DNA from: Burkholderiales bacterium | Lineage (GTDB): Bacteria; Pseudomonadota; Gammaproteobacteria; Burkholderiales; Burkholderiaceae_C | NCBI GenBank assembly: GCA_016213205.1 | Contig: JACRAZ010000098.1 | Location: 1 to 64,000 of the forward strand | Length of the DNA: 64,000 nucleotides | Direction of reading: 5' to 3' | Part shown: piece after piece, positions 1 to 8,632 of the stretch | Position numbering within the stretch: position 1 is the first letter of the stretch | Layout of the letters: each line of letters begins with the position of its first letter | Notes under the pieces: model-generated | What the model was told of the DNA's origin: nothing | Seen by the model: the letters and a program-made list of their open reading frames with translations, nothing else | The model's database searches: none | Made by a program: the position numbers and the translations under genes

Positions 1-1
1 C

Positions 2-2209
2 GCCCGGGTGCGCTTCGACCGGCTCGACCCCGCGCCGTTCTCGATCGACGCGGGCACGATGGAGCAGTTCGTGGTCCGCATGAACGGCGGCGACGACAGC
101 TTCAGCGCCACCGGCAACCTGGCCGCGCTGGTGGGTGTGACGGTCGATGGCGGCAGCGGCAACGACACCGTGCGCGGCAGCAACGGCGCCGACACGCTGC
201 TGGGCGGCGACGGCAACGACTTCATCGACGGCCAGCAGGGCAACGACATCGCCTTCCTCGGCGCTGGCGACGACCTGTTCCAGTGGGACCCGGGCGACGG
301 CAGCGACACGGTCGAGGGCCAGGCCGGCAGCGACACGATGCTGTTCAACGGCAGCGCCGGCAACGAGATCTTCGCGCTCTCGGCCAACGGCAGCCGCGCG
401 CTGTTCACGCGCAACCTCGGCAACATCGTGATGGACCTGGACGATGTCGAGAAGCTCGAGCTGAACACGCTGGCCGGCACCGATGTGCTGACGGTCAACG
501 ACCTCAGCGGCACCGATGTGGGCACGGTGGTGGTCAAGCTCTCGGGCACGATCGGCGGCAGCGCCGGTGACGGCCTGGCCGACAGCGTGATCGTCAACGG
601 CAGCGGCACCGGCAACACGATCGACCTGTTCGGCGCCGGCAGCTCGGTGTCGGTGCTCGGCCTCGCGGCCCGGGTCGACCTCACCGGCACCGAAGGCGCC
701 AACGATGCGCTGGTGGTCGCCGGCCTCGGCGGCAACGACAGCCTCACCGCCACCACGCTGCCCGCCGGCGTGATCAGGCTGACGCTGGACGGCGGCGCCG
801 GCAACGACACGCTGCTCGGCAGCCAGGGCGCCGACACGCTGATCGGCGGCGACGGCAACGACTTCATCTTTGGCGACAACGGCGACGACACCGCCTTCCT
901 CGGCGCCGGCGACGACGTCTTCCAGTGGGACCCGGGTGATGGCAACGACACCCTCGAAGGCCAGGCCGGCAGCGACACGATGCTGTTCTTCGGCTCGAAC
1001 GCCACCGAGTCCGTCAATGTCGTGGCCAACGGGGGCCGGGTGCTCTTCCTGCGCGACGTGGCCAACGTGACGATGGACCTGGACGACGTCGAGCGCATCG
1101 AGTTCCGGGCCCTCGGCGGCGCGGACACCATCGTCATCGGCGACCTCGCCGGCACCGACACGGCCCGCCTCGACCTCGACCTGCGGGGCAGCGCCGGCGG
1201 CGCCGATGGCCAGCTCGACAGCGTCACCGCCAATGCCAGCAATGCCGACGACAACTTCGGCGTGGCCGGCGACAGCGGCGGCGTCACCGTGTTCGGCCTC
1301 GCCGCCGCGGTGAACCTGTTCTCCACCGATGCCGGCGACCGCCTGGTGCTCAACGGCCAGGGCGGCAACGACGTGATCAATGCCGCCAGCCTGGAGGCCG
1401 GCGCGATGCTGCTGACGATGAACGGCGGCCTCGGCAACGATGTCTTCCTCGGCAGCGAGGGCAACGACCTGTTCAACGGCGGCGACGGCAACGACACCGC
1501 GCTGATGGGCGCCGGCGACGACAGCTTCGTCTGGAACCCGGGCGACGACAACGACATCCTGGAAGGCCAGGCCGGCAGCGACACGATGCTGTTCAACGGC
1601 GCGAATGTGTCCGAGAACATCGACATCAGCGCCAACGGTGGCCGCGCCGTCTTCTTCCGCAATGTCGCGAACGTGGTGATGGACCTCAACGACACCGAGA
1701 CCATCGAGTTCAAGGCGCTCGGCGGTGCGGACAACATCGTCGTCAACGACCTGAGCGGCACCGACGTCACGGAGGTGAAGATCGACCTCGCCGCGAGCGG
1801 CGGCGCCGGCGACGGCCAGGCCGACACGGTGACCGTCAACGCGACCAGCGGCGACGATGTCGTCGTCGTCAACGGGGGCGCCGGCACCGTGGTCGTGCTC
1901 GGCCTCGCGACGCAGCTCACCATCACCGGCTTCGAAGCCGGCCTCGACCGGCTGATCGTCAACCTGCTGGGCGGCGCCGACGTGCTGGAGGCCAGCGGCC
2001 TGCAGGCCAGCGGCATGCTGCTCACCGGCCATGGCGGCGACGGCGACGATGTGCTGGTGGGCGGCGACGGCAACGACACCTTGACCGGCGGCGCGGGCGA
2101 CGACGTGCTGATCGGCGGCCCGGGCACCGACGTGCTCGACGGCGGCAGCGGCGCCAACGTGGTGATCCAGCTGGTCGGCAGCCTCAGCGATCCGGCGCTG
2201 GTGTTCTGA
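2..2209 (+). CDS. RTX-type calcium-binding repeat protein (5' end outside window)
   Basis: The frame is open from the window edge, so the true start lies upstream; the first internal start codon is a GTG at position 8. The visible part, about 735 residues, consists of three homologous blocks of roughly 205-215 residues. Each carries hemolysin-type glycine/aspartate runs (for example GGSGNDTVRGSNGADTL, near residues 48-65 and again near 261 and 472 counted from the GTG), then a less repetitive stretch marked by EGQAGSDTML. A last run, GGAGDDVLIGGPGTDVLDGG, closes the protein. In this family such runs bind Ca2+ and fold as beta rolls outside the cell, usually after type I secretion. No catalytic domain or export partner is visible here, so the role could be adhesin, S-layer-like or structural. 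Confidence 0.85.
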   Translation, partial: ARVRFDRLDPAPFSIDAGTMEQFVVRMNGGDDSFSATGNLAALVGVTVDGGSGNDTVRGSNGADTLLGGDGNDFIDGQQGNDIAFLGAGDDLFQWDPGDGSDTVEGQAGSDTMLFNGSAGNEIFALSANGSRALFTRNLGNIVMDLDDVEKLELNTLAGTDVLTVNDLSGTDVGTVVVKLSGTIGGSAGDGLADSVIVNGSGTGNTIDLFGAGSSVSVLGLAARVDLTGTEGANDALVVAGLGGNDSLTATTLPAGVIRLTLDGGAGNDTLLGSQGADTLIGGDGNDFIFGDNGDDTAFLGAGDDVFQWDPGDGNDTLEGQAGSDTMLFFGSNATESVNVVANGGRVLFLRDVANVTMDLDDVERIEFRALGGADTIVIGDLAGTDTARLDLDLRGSAGGADGQLDSVTANASNADDNFGVAGDSGGVTVFGLAAAVNLFSTDAGDRLVLNGQGGNDVINAASLEAGAMLLTMNGGLGNDVFLGSEGNDLFNGGDGNDTALMGAGDDSFVWNPGDDNDILEGQAGSDTMLFNGANVSENIDISANGGRAVFFRNVANVVMDLNDTETIEFKALGGADNIVVNDLSGTDVTEVKIDLAASGGAGDGQADTVTVNATSGDDVVVVNGGAGTVVVLGLATQLTITGFEAGLDRLIVNLLGGADVLEASGLQASGMLLTGHGGDGDDVLVGGDGNDTLTGGAGDDVLIGGPGTDVLDGGSGANVVIQLVGSLSDPALVF

Positions 2210-2249
2210 GTGCCCGCACCGGGGCAGCGCCGCAGGGGCGCGCGGCTGG

Positions 2250-2271
2250 GCACGGCACGCGCGTGCCGTGC
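2250..2271. terminator. 22-bp perfect palindrome after the RTX gene
   Basis: GCACGGCACG and its exact reverse complement flank a central CG, about 40 bp after the RTX stop codon. It would form a strong GC hairpin in RNA but has no T tract, so terminator is only the most likely role; a protein-binding site is the alternative. It covers the upstream GTG (2263) of the next reading frame, which argues for the later GTG at 2284 as start. Confidence 0.5.
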
Positions 2272-2283
2272 GACCATGCCCGG

Positions 2284-2925
2284 GTGAACGGATCGTCACC
2301 AACGCGCCGCGCGGCCTGCCCGCGCTGCCTGCGCCCGCAGGCCACCTGCCTGTGCGCGCTGGCGCGGCCAACCGCCCATCGCACCGAGGTGCTGGTGCTG
2401 CAGCACCCGCAGGAGCAGCGCCAGGCGAAGAACAGCGTGGCCCTGCTGCGCCTGTCGCTCGCGCACTGCGAGGTGATCGTCGGCGAGCGTTTCACGCCCG
2501 GGGCCCTGCAGGCCCTGCTGCAGCGGCCCGGGCATGACACGCGGCTGCTCTACCCGGACGTGCCTGCCGCGCCCGCGCCCGCGGCACCCGGCCCGACCGC
2601 CGGCGCGCCGCTGCGGCTGGTGGTGATCGACGCCACCTGGCGCAAGAGCCTGCGCATGCTGCTCGAGCACCCGGCGCTGGCCGCGTTGCCGCGGCTGTCG
2701 CTGGCCGCACCGGCGCCCACCCGCTACCGTGCGATCCGCGCGGCCCGCCGCGCCGACCAGGTCTCGACGCTGGAAGCCACGCTGCAGGCACTGGCGGCGC
2801 TGGAGGGCCCGGGCTTCGACGCCGCGCCGCTGCTCGAGGCCTTCGGCCAGTTCGTCGAGCGCGAGGCGGGCCGCCGGCGGCCCACCCCGGGTCTGCCGGC
2901 ACGCGCGGGCACCGGCCCGGCGTAG
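2284..2925 (+). CDS. DTW-domain tRNA-uridine aminocarboxypropyltransferase
   Basis: About 213 residues. Near the N-terminus is a zinc-binding-like cluster CPRCLRPQATCLC, followed by HPQEQRQAKNS and the family signature in the form IDATWRKS (D-x-T-W). Then come RYRAIR and a C-terminal helical tail. This order is diagnostic of the DTW/TapT (YfiP) family, which transfers the aminocarboxypropyl group of S-adenosylmethionine to uridine 47 of tRNA. The start is uncertain: GTG at 2284 is chosen because the alternative GTG at 2263 lies inside a long palindrome; neither has a strong Shine-Dalgarno. The roughly 20 residues after the DTW core are proline/arginine rich and may be unstructured. It is probably independent of the injection-system locus that follows. 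Confidence 0.85.
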   Translation: MNGSSPTRRAACPRCLRPQATCLCALARPTAHRTEVLVLQHPQEQRQAKNSVALLRLSLAHCEVIVGERFTPGALQALLQRPGHDTRLLYPDVPAAPAPAAPGPTAGAPLRLVVIDATWRKSLRMLLEHPALAALPRLSLAAPAPTRYRAIRAARRADQVSTLEATLQALAALEGPGFDAAPLLEAFGQFVEREAGRRRPTPGLPARAGTGPA

Positions 2926-3004
2926 GCCCCGGCGCACGCTCCCGCCGCCGGGTCGCCGCCGACCCACGGCACGCGGGCGCTGCCCCCCGCCTTGCCTCTG
3001 CAGC

Positions 3005-3020
3005 GCACCCTTGCGGGTGC
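3005..3020. promoter_or_regulatory. Inverted repeat abutting the sigma-54 type promoter
   Basis: GCACCC and GGGTGC are perfect 6-bp arms around TTGC and end exactly where the -24 element begins. The position is too close for a classical enhancer-binding site, so it may be a repressor or integration-factor site, or coincidence in GC-rich DNA. Confidence 0.35.
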
Positions 3021-3035
3021 TGGCACGGACTTCGC
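3021..3035 (+). promoter_or_regulatory. Sigma-54 (RpoN) -24/-12 promoter of the injection-system operon
   Basis: TGGCACGGACTTCGC matches the sigma-54 consensus TGGCACG-N4-TTGC with one mismatch and keeps the invariant GG and GC dinucleotides at the required spacing. It lies 30 bp before the ATG of the first gene of the locus, giving an expected transcription start near 3047. It is the only such match I noticed ahead of the locus. A sigma-54 activator gene lies at the other end of the locus (34204-35196), which makes this more than a chance match. Confidence 0.65.
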
Positions 3036-3064
3036 GTAAGCAGGCAGGCGCAGCCCACCCCGTG

Positions 3065-3334
3065 ATGGCCAATGACACTGCCAAACCGACCGTTCCCCCA
3101 GCATCCGACGCGTTGTTCGACGCCGCGTGCGAGATGCTCCGTGACCACCTGCGGCGCCACCCGCAAGCGGGCGACACCGCCTGCGGCATCGAGCTCTGGT
3201 GGCTGGGCGAGGCAGCGGCCGCGCTGCCGCCCGGCACCCTCGAGCGTGCGCTCGCACGCCTGGTCGAGGAAGGGTTGCTGCGCGTGCGCAGCCTGCCCTC
3301 CGGCGAGCTCTTCTGGCATGCGCCGCAGCCGTGA
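3065..3334 (+). CDS. Small winged-helix-like protein, first gene of the eCIS operon
   Basis: 89 residues, begins MANDTAKP; a GTG at 3062 directly before the ATG is an alternative start. I do not recognise a named family. The C-terminal half (residues about 45-85, TLERALARLVEEGLLRVRSL followed by a short beta-like tail ending FWHAPQP) reads like a winged-helix recognition helix and wing. It follows the sigma-54 type promoter and is 12 bp from the Pvc16-like gene, so it belongs to the injection-system transcript. It could be a small regulator or an assembly accessory protein. Confidence 0.6.
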   Translation: MANDTAKPTVPPASDALFDAACEMLRDHLRRHPQAGDTACGIELWWLGEAAAALPPGTLERALARLVEEGLLRVRSLPSGELFWHAPQP

Positions 3335-3346
3335 CGGGGCGAACGC

Positions 3347-3985
3347 ATGAAGTCGGCCCTGCGCGATTGCAGCAACAGCCTGCGCCTGATGCTCGAGCAG
3401 GCCTTGCGTGATGACATCGACCTGTCGCCCTTCTTCGATCCGCTGGACCCCTCGCCCACCGCGATCGGCACCTTCGTCGTCAACCTCAACAACCCCGAGG
3501 AGTTCGCCGCGCGCGAGCTGGAGGGGGTGTCCTTGTGGCTGTACCTCGTGGAACGTGATGCCGAGACGCTGAACCTGCCGCCGCGCCGCACCGCGCCCGA
3601 CCGCCTGCCCTCGCACCCGCTGCCGCTGCGCCTGCACTACCTGCTGACGCCGCGCGTCGACCACCAGACACGCGCGCAGGCCGGCGAGCTCGAGCAGCTG
3701 ATCCTCGGCAAATCGCTGCAGGTGCTGCACGACAGTCCGCGCCTGGCCGGCCACCAGTTCGTCGACGGCCTGAGCGGCAGCACCGATGAGTTCTTCATCC
3801 AGCTCGAACCGCTGCCGCTGGACCACATCACCCGGGTCTGGGACGCGCTCGAGGTGCCCTACCAGCTGTGCGTGTCCTACGAGGTCAGCGTGGTGCCCAT
3901 CGAGTCCGGCCTGCAGCCGGTGCCTGCCGTGCCGGTCGATTCGCTGCTGGCCGAGCTCGGCGTGGCGCGCCGCGTCGGAGCCTGA
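3347..3985 (+). CDS. DUF4255 (Pvc16/Afp16-like) tail terminator protein
   Basis: 212 residues with the DUF4255 pattern: an N-terminal helix with LRLMLEQAL, a central VVNLNN / LWLYLVERD segment, then LPLRLHYLLTP, EQLILGKSLQVLHD and a C-terminal YQLCVSYEVSVVPIES strand. DUF4255 proteins are the Pvc16/Afp16 family, which caps the distal end of the tube and sheath and sets particle length in extracellular contractile injection systems. Standing near the front of the locus just before the sheath is usual for Afp/PVC-like relatives in other bacteria. Length is typical of the N-terminal domain alone. Confidence 0.85.
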   Translation: MKSALRDCSNSLRLMLEQALRDDIDLSPFFDPLDPSPTAIGTFVVNLNNPEEFAARELEGVSLWLYLVERDAETLNLPPRRTAPDRLPSHPLPLRLHYLLTPRVDHQTRAQAGELEQLILGKSLQVLHDSPRLAGHQFVDGLSGSTDEFFIQLEPLPLDHITRVWDALEVPYQLCVSYEVSVVPIESGLQPVPAVPVDSLLAELGVARRVGA

Positions 3986-3987
3986 GC

Positions 3988-5148
3988 ATGGTCCAGCGCA
4001 GCGTCAACGCCAACGGCCACGACTGGCTTTTCGACAGCGACACGCCTGCGCTGCCTGGCGGGCGCATGCGCGCACTGCTGCGCGCACGCCTGGTCGACGA
4101 GATCAGCGGCGATCCCGTCGCGGCGCCGTTCGCGCTGCGCGCATCGCGCACCGATGTCGCGACACGGGCCACCGCCGATGGCCTGGTGGGGCTGGTCGCA
4201 GCACCGGCCCGCGTGCTGCCCGAACTGGCGCTCGCTGGCGCCGCGCTGTCGCTCGAAGTGCGGCGCAGCGGCTTCCTGCCCCGCACGCTGCACGCAACGC
4301 TGGGCCCGATCGCCGGCTTCCCGGCCAGCTTCGCACCGGTGGACCTGGGCGACGTCGCGCTGCACCGCGAGGGCGTGGTCCTCGCGGGCCGCATCCTGCA
4401 GAACGCGATGCCCGCCTTGCTGCCCCTGGCGGGCGCCACGGTGGTACTCGATGCGGTCTGGTCGCAGCTGCCACCACCGTACTGGATCGCCCCGGCGCTG
4501 GCCGAGCCGCCGGACGTGATCACGCTGTCGCCCCCACTGCGTGCCGAGCGCCCCGCGGGCACCACGCTGCGCGAACGCGCGCTGGCCTTCGCGGCGGTGG
4601 TGCAGACCTTGCGCACGCCGCAGGAGCCCGGCGCAACCCAGCTCGAGTTGTCCAACGGCGACGGCGTGGCCGCCGGCACGGCGCTGGCGATCGACATCGA
4701 CACGCCCGCCGCCACCGAGGTGCTGGTGATCGCCGCCGTCACGCCGGCCAGCGCACCCGACCTGCCGGTGCGCGTGACGCTGGAACACCCCACCACGCGC
4801 CGGCACCGCGAAGGCGTGCGCTGCGCGATCGCCACGCCGCAGCCGGTGGTCGCCAACGCGACGCTCGACCGGGACGCCCTGCCCGGCGATCCGACGGTCT
4901 TCCTGACCGCCGCGCCCACGCTGGCCGACGGCGCCTGGGCCGAGATCGACGACGGCCTCACCGCGCCCGAGTACGCGCGTGTCGCACTGCTGTCGGCCAC
5001 CACCGATGCCGATGGCCACTTCTCGCTGCCCCCGATCGCGCGCATCGCCCTCGTGCGGCTGCTCGTGCAGCACCCCGCCATCGCCGACGCGCGTCCGATC
5101 GTCGCCGTCGATCCTGCCGCGCCGCGGCTCGCACTCGCCCTCGAGTGA
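3988..5148 (+). CDS. eCIS-associated beta-rich protein of unknown function
   Basis: 386 residues from the ATG two bases after the Pvc16-like stop. I do not recognise a named family. Residues about 25-125 look like a carboxypeptidase-regulatory or Ig-like beta fold (LVDEISGDPVAAPFALR). Residues about 205-300 hold modules such as LSNGDGVAAGTALAID and LPGDPTVFLTAAPTL that resemble the small beta modules inserted in the adjacent sheath protein. The C-terminal part returns to a carboxypeptidase-regulatory pattern (TTDADGHFSLPPIARIALV). It has no signal peptide or membrane segment. Position between cap and sheath suggests a structural or decorating component of the particle. Confidence 0.7.
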   Translation: MVQRSVNANGHDWLFDSDTPALPGGRMRALLRARLVDEISGDPVAAPFALRASRTDVATRATADGLVGLVAAPARVLPELALAGAALSLEVRRSGFLPRTLHATLGPIAGFPASFAPVDLGDVALHREGVVLAGRILQNAMPALLPLAGATVVLDAVWSQLPPPYWIAPALAEPPDVITLSPPLRAERPAGTTLRERALAFAAVVQTLRTPQEPGATQLELSNGDGVAAGTALAIDIDTPAATEVLVIAAVTPASAPDLPVRVTLEHPTTRRHREGVRCAIATPQPVVANATLDRDALPGDPTVFLTAAPTLADGAWAEIDDGLTAPEYARVALLSATTDADGHFSLPPIARIALVRLLVQHPAIADARPIVAVDPAAPRLALALE

Positions 5149-5175
5149 CGCGCCGACCACCCACGGAGACCTGCC

Positions 5176-8100
5176 ATGCCCGAGTACCTGTCCCCCGGTG
5201 TCTACGTCGAGGAGGTTGCCGGTCCGCGACCGATCGAAGGCGTCGGCACCAGCACCGCCGGTGTCGTTGGCGTCACCGAGCGCGGCCCGCTGAACACGCC
5301 GCAGCTCGTGACCAGCAATGGCGAGTTCGCGCGCGTCTTCGGCGGCACGCTGCCCGCTGCCGAGTTCAGCGATGGCGACCACACCCACCACCACCTGCCG
5401 CATGCGGTTGATGCCTTCTTCACCAACGGCGGCAAGCGCATGTGGGTCACGCGCGTGCTGCCGCTGGAGGCGAGCTTCGCGATGCGCACCGCGATGTACG
5501 CCGACCCCGCCGCCGCGGCGCCCGGCAACACGGTGCTGCTGCGCCCGGCGCAGCAGGGCAGCGCCAGCCTGGCCACGCCACCGGCGCTGTACGTGCTGGA
5601 CCCGGCCAATTTCGCCGCCGGCGACGACCTGCGCATCGGCAACGGCAGCCGCAGCGAATACCACGCGCTGCAGACCATCGGCGCCAACGCGCGCCACGTC
5701 GCGCTCGGTGCGCCGCTGCGCCATGGCCACGCCAGCGCCGCGCCCGTCGTCGTGCTGGTGCCCGCGCCCGACCTCCCCAACTTCCCGGTGGCCGGCGAGT
5801 CCGACTTCACCACCGTGGGCGACGCCGTCGCCGGCGCGACCGAACTCGTGCTCACCGGCCCGGGTGCCGCGGTGCTGCTCGGCCTGCTGCCCGCCGGCAC
5901 CGCGGCGGCCAGCTGGCTGCTGCTGCAACTGCTCGACAACGGCATCAGCGACTACGTGTTCGCCACGCGCGCCGCGGCCGAAGGCGCCGATGTGCGCGTG
6001 TGGCTGGCACGCCCGCTGCAGACCGGGCTGCCGGCGGCCTCGCTGGCCAATTTCCTCGACACCGCGGGCGGCACCGCCAGCACGCTGGCCGTGCCCGCCA
6101 ATGTCGGCGACACGCTGGTCTACCCGGTCGACGATCCCCTGCCCGGCGCCTTCTCGACCGACACCAACGTGATCGTCATCGACCTCGGGGCCGCGCATCC
6201 CGAGGCCGCGGCCATCGGCACGCTGGCCACGCTGGCGCTGGACCCGCCGCTGCAGGCCGCGGCCAGCGCCGGCACGCTGGCGCAGCGTGTCACGCTCGCC
6301 GACGACGACCGCACGGTGGTCGCGGTCGCCGCCGGCAACCAGGTGGTCGAGCTCGACGACGTTTCCCACCTGGCGCCCGGCATGGCGCTGACCTTCAGCG
6401 ACGGCGTGGCCTTCGAGACACGTTTCGTCGATCTGATCGACGCCGCCAGCGCCGAGGTGACACTGCGCACGGCGCTGCCCTGGGCACCGGTGGGCGCCGT
6501 GACCTTGGCGCCGAAGGCGCTCACCGCCGCCGCGACGGCCGGCGCCGTGTCGATCGCGCTGGCCGATCGCCAGGGCCTGGCCCCCGGTGACGTACTGCGG
6601 CTCGGCACCGACGAGGTTGCCGTGGTCCGCGCCGTGCCGGGCGAACGCGGCCCCGCGCCCGATGCCGGCACCCTGCTGCTGGAACGCGCGCTCACCGCCC
6701 CCCACGCGGCGGCCAGCACGCTGCGCCGCCAGACGGTGACGCCCGACAACGCGGTCCAGCCCGTGCTGGTGGTGCTCGACGCACCCGCCGGTGCCACGCA
6801 GCTCGTGATCGGCAACGGCAGCGGCCTGGCCGCCGGCGAGGTGCTGCGCCTCACGCTGCCCGACGGCTCGCGCGCCTATGCACGCGCCGGCGCCGCCTTC
6901 GCCGCCGCAGCGCCGCGTGAGCTGGTGCTGGACGCCCCGCTCGGCTTCAGCCACGCGGTCGGGCTGCCGGTGGTGGAGCGCCAGCCGCTGTTCGACATCG
7001 TCGCGCTCGACCCCGGCGCCTGGGGCAACCGGCTGCTGGTGGGCGCGGCCAACGAGGCCAGCGGCCTGGCCGCCAGCACCGAGGTGCTCAATGCCAACCC
7101 GCCACCAGGGCCTGGCATGTTCTCGTCGCTGCAGTTGCAGTCCATCACCGGCGTCGAGGCGGGCACGGTGCTGGAGATGCGCAACCCCGACGGCAGCGGG
7201 GTGGACGGCCTGCTCAAGGTGCGGCGCGTCGACCGCGCCACACGGCTGGTGCTGCTGGACCCGCCCGGCCTCACCGCCGTGCACATGGGCGCGGTGGGCG
7301 CGGCCGCGATGCTGGGCCAGCGCGTGCGGGTGAGCTCGCGCGAGTTCGCCCTCTTCGTCATGCTGCGCCGCCGGCCCGACCCGGCGACACCCTCGCGTGA
7401 CGACGACCTGCTGGACCAGGAGGTGTTCCGCCACGTGTCGATGGACCCGCGCCACAGCCGCTATGTGGAGCGGCTGGTCGGCGTCACGTTCACGCCCGGC
7501 AACGACGTCGACGACAACGGCGAACCGGTGCGCCGCAGCGACCGCCGCAGCGAAGGCGGCTCGTCCTACGTGCGGGTGCGGGACCTGGCCGCAGCGGCAC
7601 CGTCCACCGCGCGCGAGGCCATCCGCCTGGGCCCCGAGCCGCTGGTGGACGTGCTGCCCTCGGGCCTGGTGCGCCCGGCGCGCCTGGCGCTGGCCGGTGG
7701 CGACGACCAGGTGCCGGCGATGGGCGACGCGATGTACATCGGCACCGACAGCAACGAGCCGACCCAGCGCACCGGCCTGCAGACACTGCGCAACCTGCTG
7801 ACCGTGGCGCTGGTCTCGGTGCCGGGCCAGACCAGCGCCTTCCTGCAGCAGGCCGTGATCGACCACTGCGAGCTGATGCGCTACCGCTTCGCGGTGCTCG
7901 ACGGCCCGGCACCGAATGCCGACACGCTGGTCGACGTGCAGGTGCACCGCCAGCAGTTCGACAGCTCCTACGCGGCGCTCTACCACCCGTGGGTGCTGAT
8001 CCCCGACCCGTATCCCACGTCCATCGCGGTGGCGCGCCAGTTGCCGGTGCCGCCCTCGGGCCACGTGCTGGGCATCTATGCACGCAGCGACAACGAACGC

Positions 8101-8619
8101 GGCGTGCACAAGGCGCCGGCCAACGAGGTGGTGCGCGGCATCACGGGCCTGTCGCGCAGCTTCACCAAGGCCGAGCAGGACCAGCTGAACCCGTACCCGG
8201 TGAACATCAACGTGCTGCGCGACTTCCGCGCGCAGGGACGCGCGATGCGCGTCTGGGGCGCGCGCTGCATGACCAGCGACCCGGCGCTCAAGTACGTCAA
8301 CGTGCGCCGGCTGCTGATCCAGATCGAGGACTCGATCGACCGCAGCACGCAGTGGGTGGTGTTCGAGCCCAACGGGCCCGCGCTGTGGGCGGCGCTGCGG
8401 CGCGCGATCACCGACTTTCTCACCACCTTCTGGCGCGACGGCGCGCTGCAAGGCAACAGCCCGGACGAAGGCTTCTTCGTGCGCTGCGACGACACCACGA
8501 TGAACCGCGACGACATCGACAACGGGCGCCTGATCTGCCTGATCGGTGTCGCGCCGGTCAAGCCCGCCGAGTACGTGATCTTCCGCATCGGCCTGTGGAC
8601 GGCCGACGCCCAGCGCTGA
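5176..8619 (+). CDS. Contractile sheath protein with a large internal insertion
   Basis: 1147 residues, two to three times the length of Afp/PVC sheaths. The N-terminus (PEYLSPGVYVEEV, TAGVVGVTERGPLNTP, FFTNGGKRMWVTRVLP near 81-97) and the C-terminal 200 residues (YVNVRRLLIQIEDSI, TQWVVFEPNGPALW, VKPAEYVIF) are classic phage-tail-sheath signatures. The core resumes at about residue 603 with DPGAWGNRLLV. Between residues about 110 and 600 lies a series of small beta modules with a recurring pattern (LAPGDVLRLG, GLAAGEVLRLT, LAPGMALTF). In known sheaths insertions of this type face outward. A GGAG Shine-Dalgarno precedes the ATG, and the tube gene follows 13 bp after the stop. Confidence 0.93.
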   Translation: MPEYLSPGVYVEEVAGPRPIEGVGTSTAGVVGVTERGPLNTPQLVTSNGEFARVFGGTLPAAEFSDGDHTHHHLPHAVDAFFTNGGKRMWVTRVLPLEASFAMRTAMYADPAAAAPGNTVLLRPAQQGSASLATPPALYVLDPANFAAGDDLRIGNGSRSEYHALQTIGANARHVALGAPLRHGHASAAPVVVLVPAPDLPNFPVAGESDFTTVGDAVAGATELVLTGPGAAVLLGLLPAGTAAASWLLLQLLDNGISDYVFATRAAAEGADVRVWLARPLQTGLPAASLANFLDTAGGTASTLAVPANVGDTLVYPVDDPLPGAFSTDTNVIVIDLGAAHPEAAAIGTLATLALDPPLQAAASAGTLAQRVTLADDDRTVVAVAAGNQVVELDDVSHLAPGMALTFSDGVAFETRFVDLIDAASAEVTLRTALPWAPVGAVTLAPKALTAAATAGAVSIALADRQGLAPGDVLRLGTDEVAVVRAVPGERGPAPDAGTLLLERALTAPHAAASTLRRQTVTPDNAVQPVLVVLDAPAGATQLVIGNGSGLAAGEVLRLTLPDGSRAYARAGAAFAAAAPRELVLDAPLGFSHAVGLPVVERQPLFDIVALDPGAWGNRLLVGAANEASGLAASTEVLNANPPPGPGMFSSLQLQSITGVEAGTVLEMRNPDGSGVDGLLKVRRVDRATRLVLLDPPGLTAVHMGAVGAAAMLGQRVRVSSREFALFVMLRRRPDPATPSRDDDLLDQEVFRHVSMDPRHSRYVERLVGVTFTPGNDVDDNGEPVRRSDRRSEGGSSYVRVRDLAAAAPSTAREAIRLGPEPLVDVLPSGLVRPARLALAGGDDQVPAMGDAMYIGTDSNEPTQRTGLQTLRNLLTVALVSVPGQTSAFLQQAVIDHCELMRYRFAVLDGPAPNADTLVDVQVHRQQFDSSYAALYHPWVLIPDPYPTSIAVARQLPVPPSGHVLGIYARSDNERGVHKAPANEVVRGITGLSRSFTKAEQDQLNPYPVNINVLRDFRAQGRAMRVWGARCMTSDPALKYVNVRRLLIQIEDSIDRSTQWVVFEPNGPALWAALRRAITDFLTTFWRDGALQGNSPDEGFFVRCDDTTMNRDDIDNGRLICLIGVAPVKPAEYVIFRIGLWTADAQR

Positions 8620-8632
8620 AGGAGCCGCCGAC

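Noticed and set aside
150..2160. CRISPR-like or satellite array in the first 2 kb
   Set aside because: The periodicity comes from coding RTX nonapeptides and 200-residue blocks, with no spacers between constant repeats.
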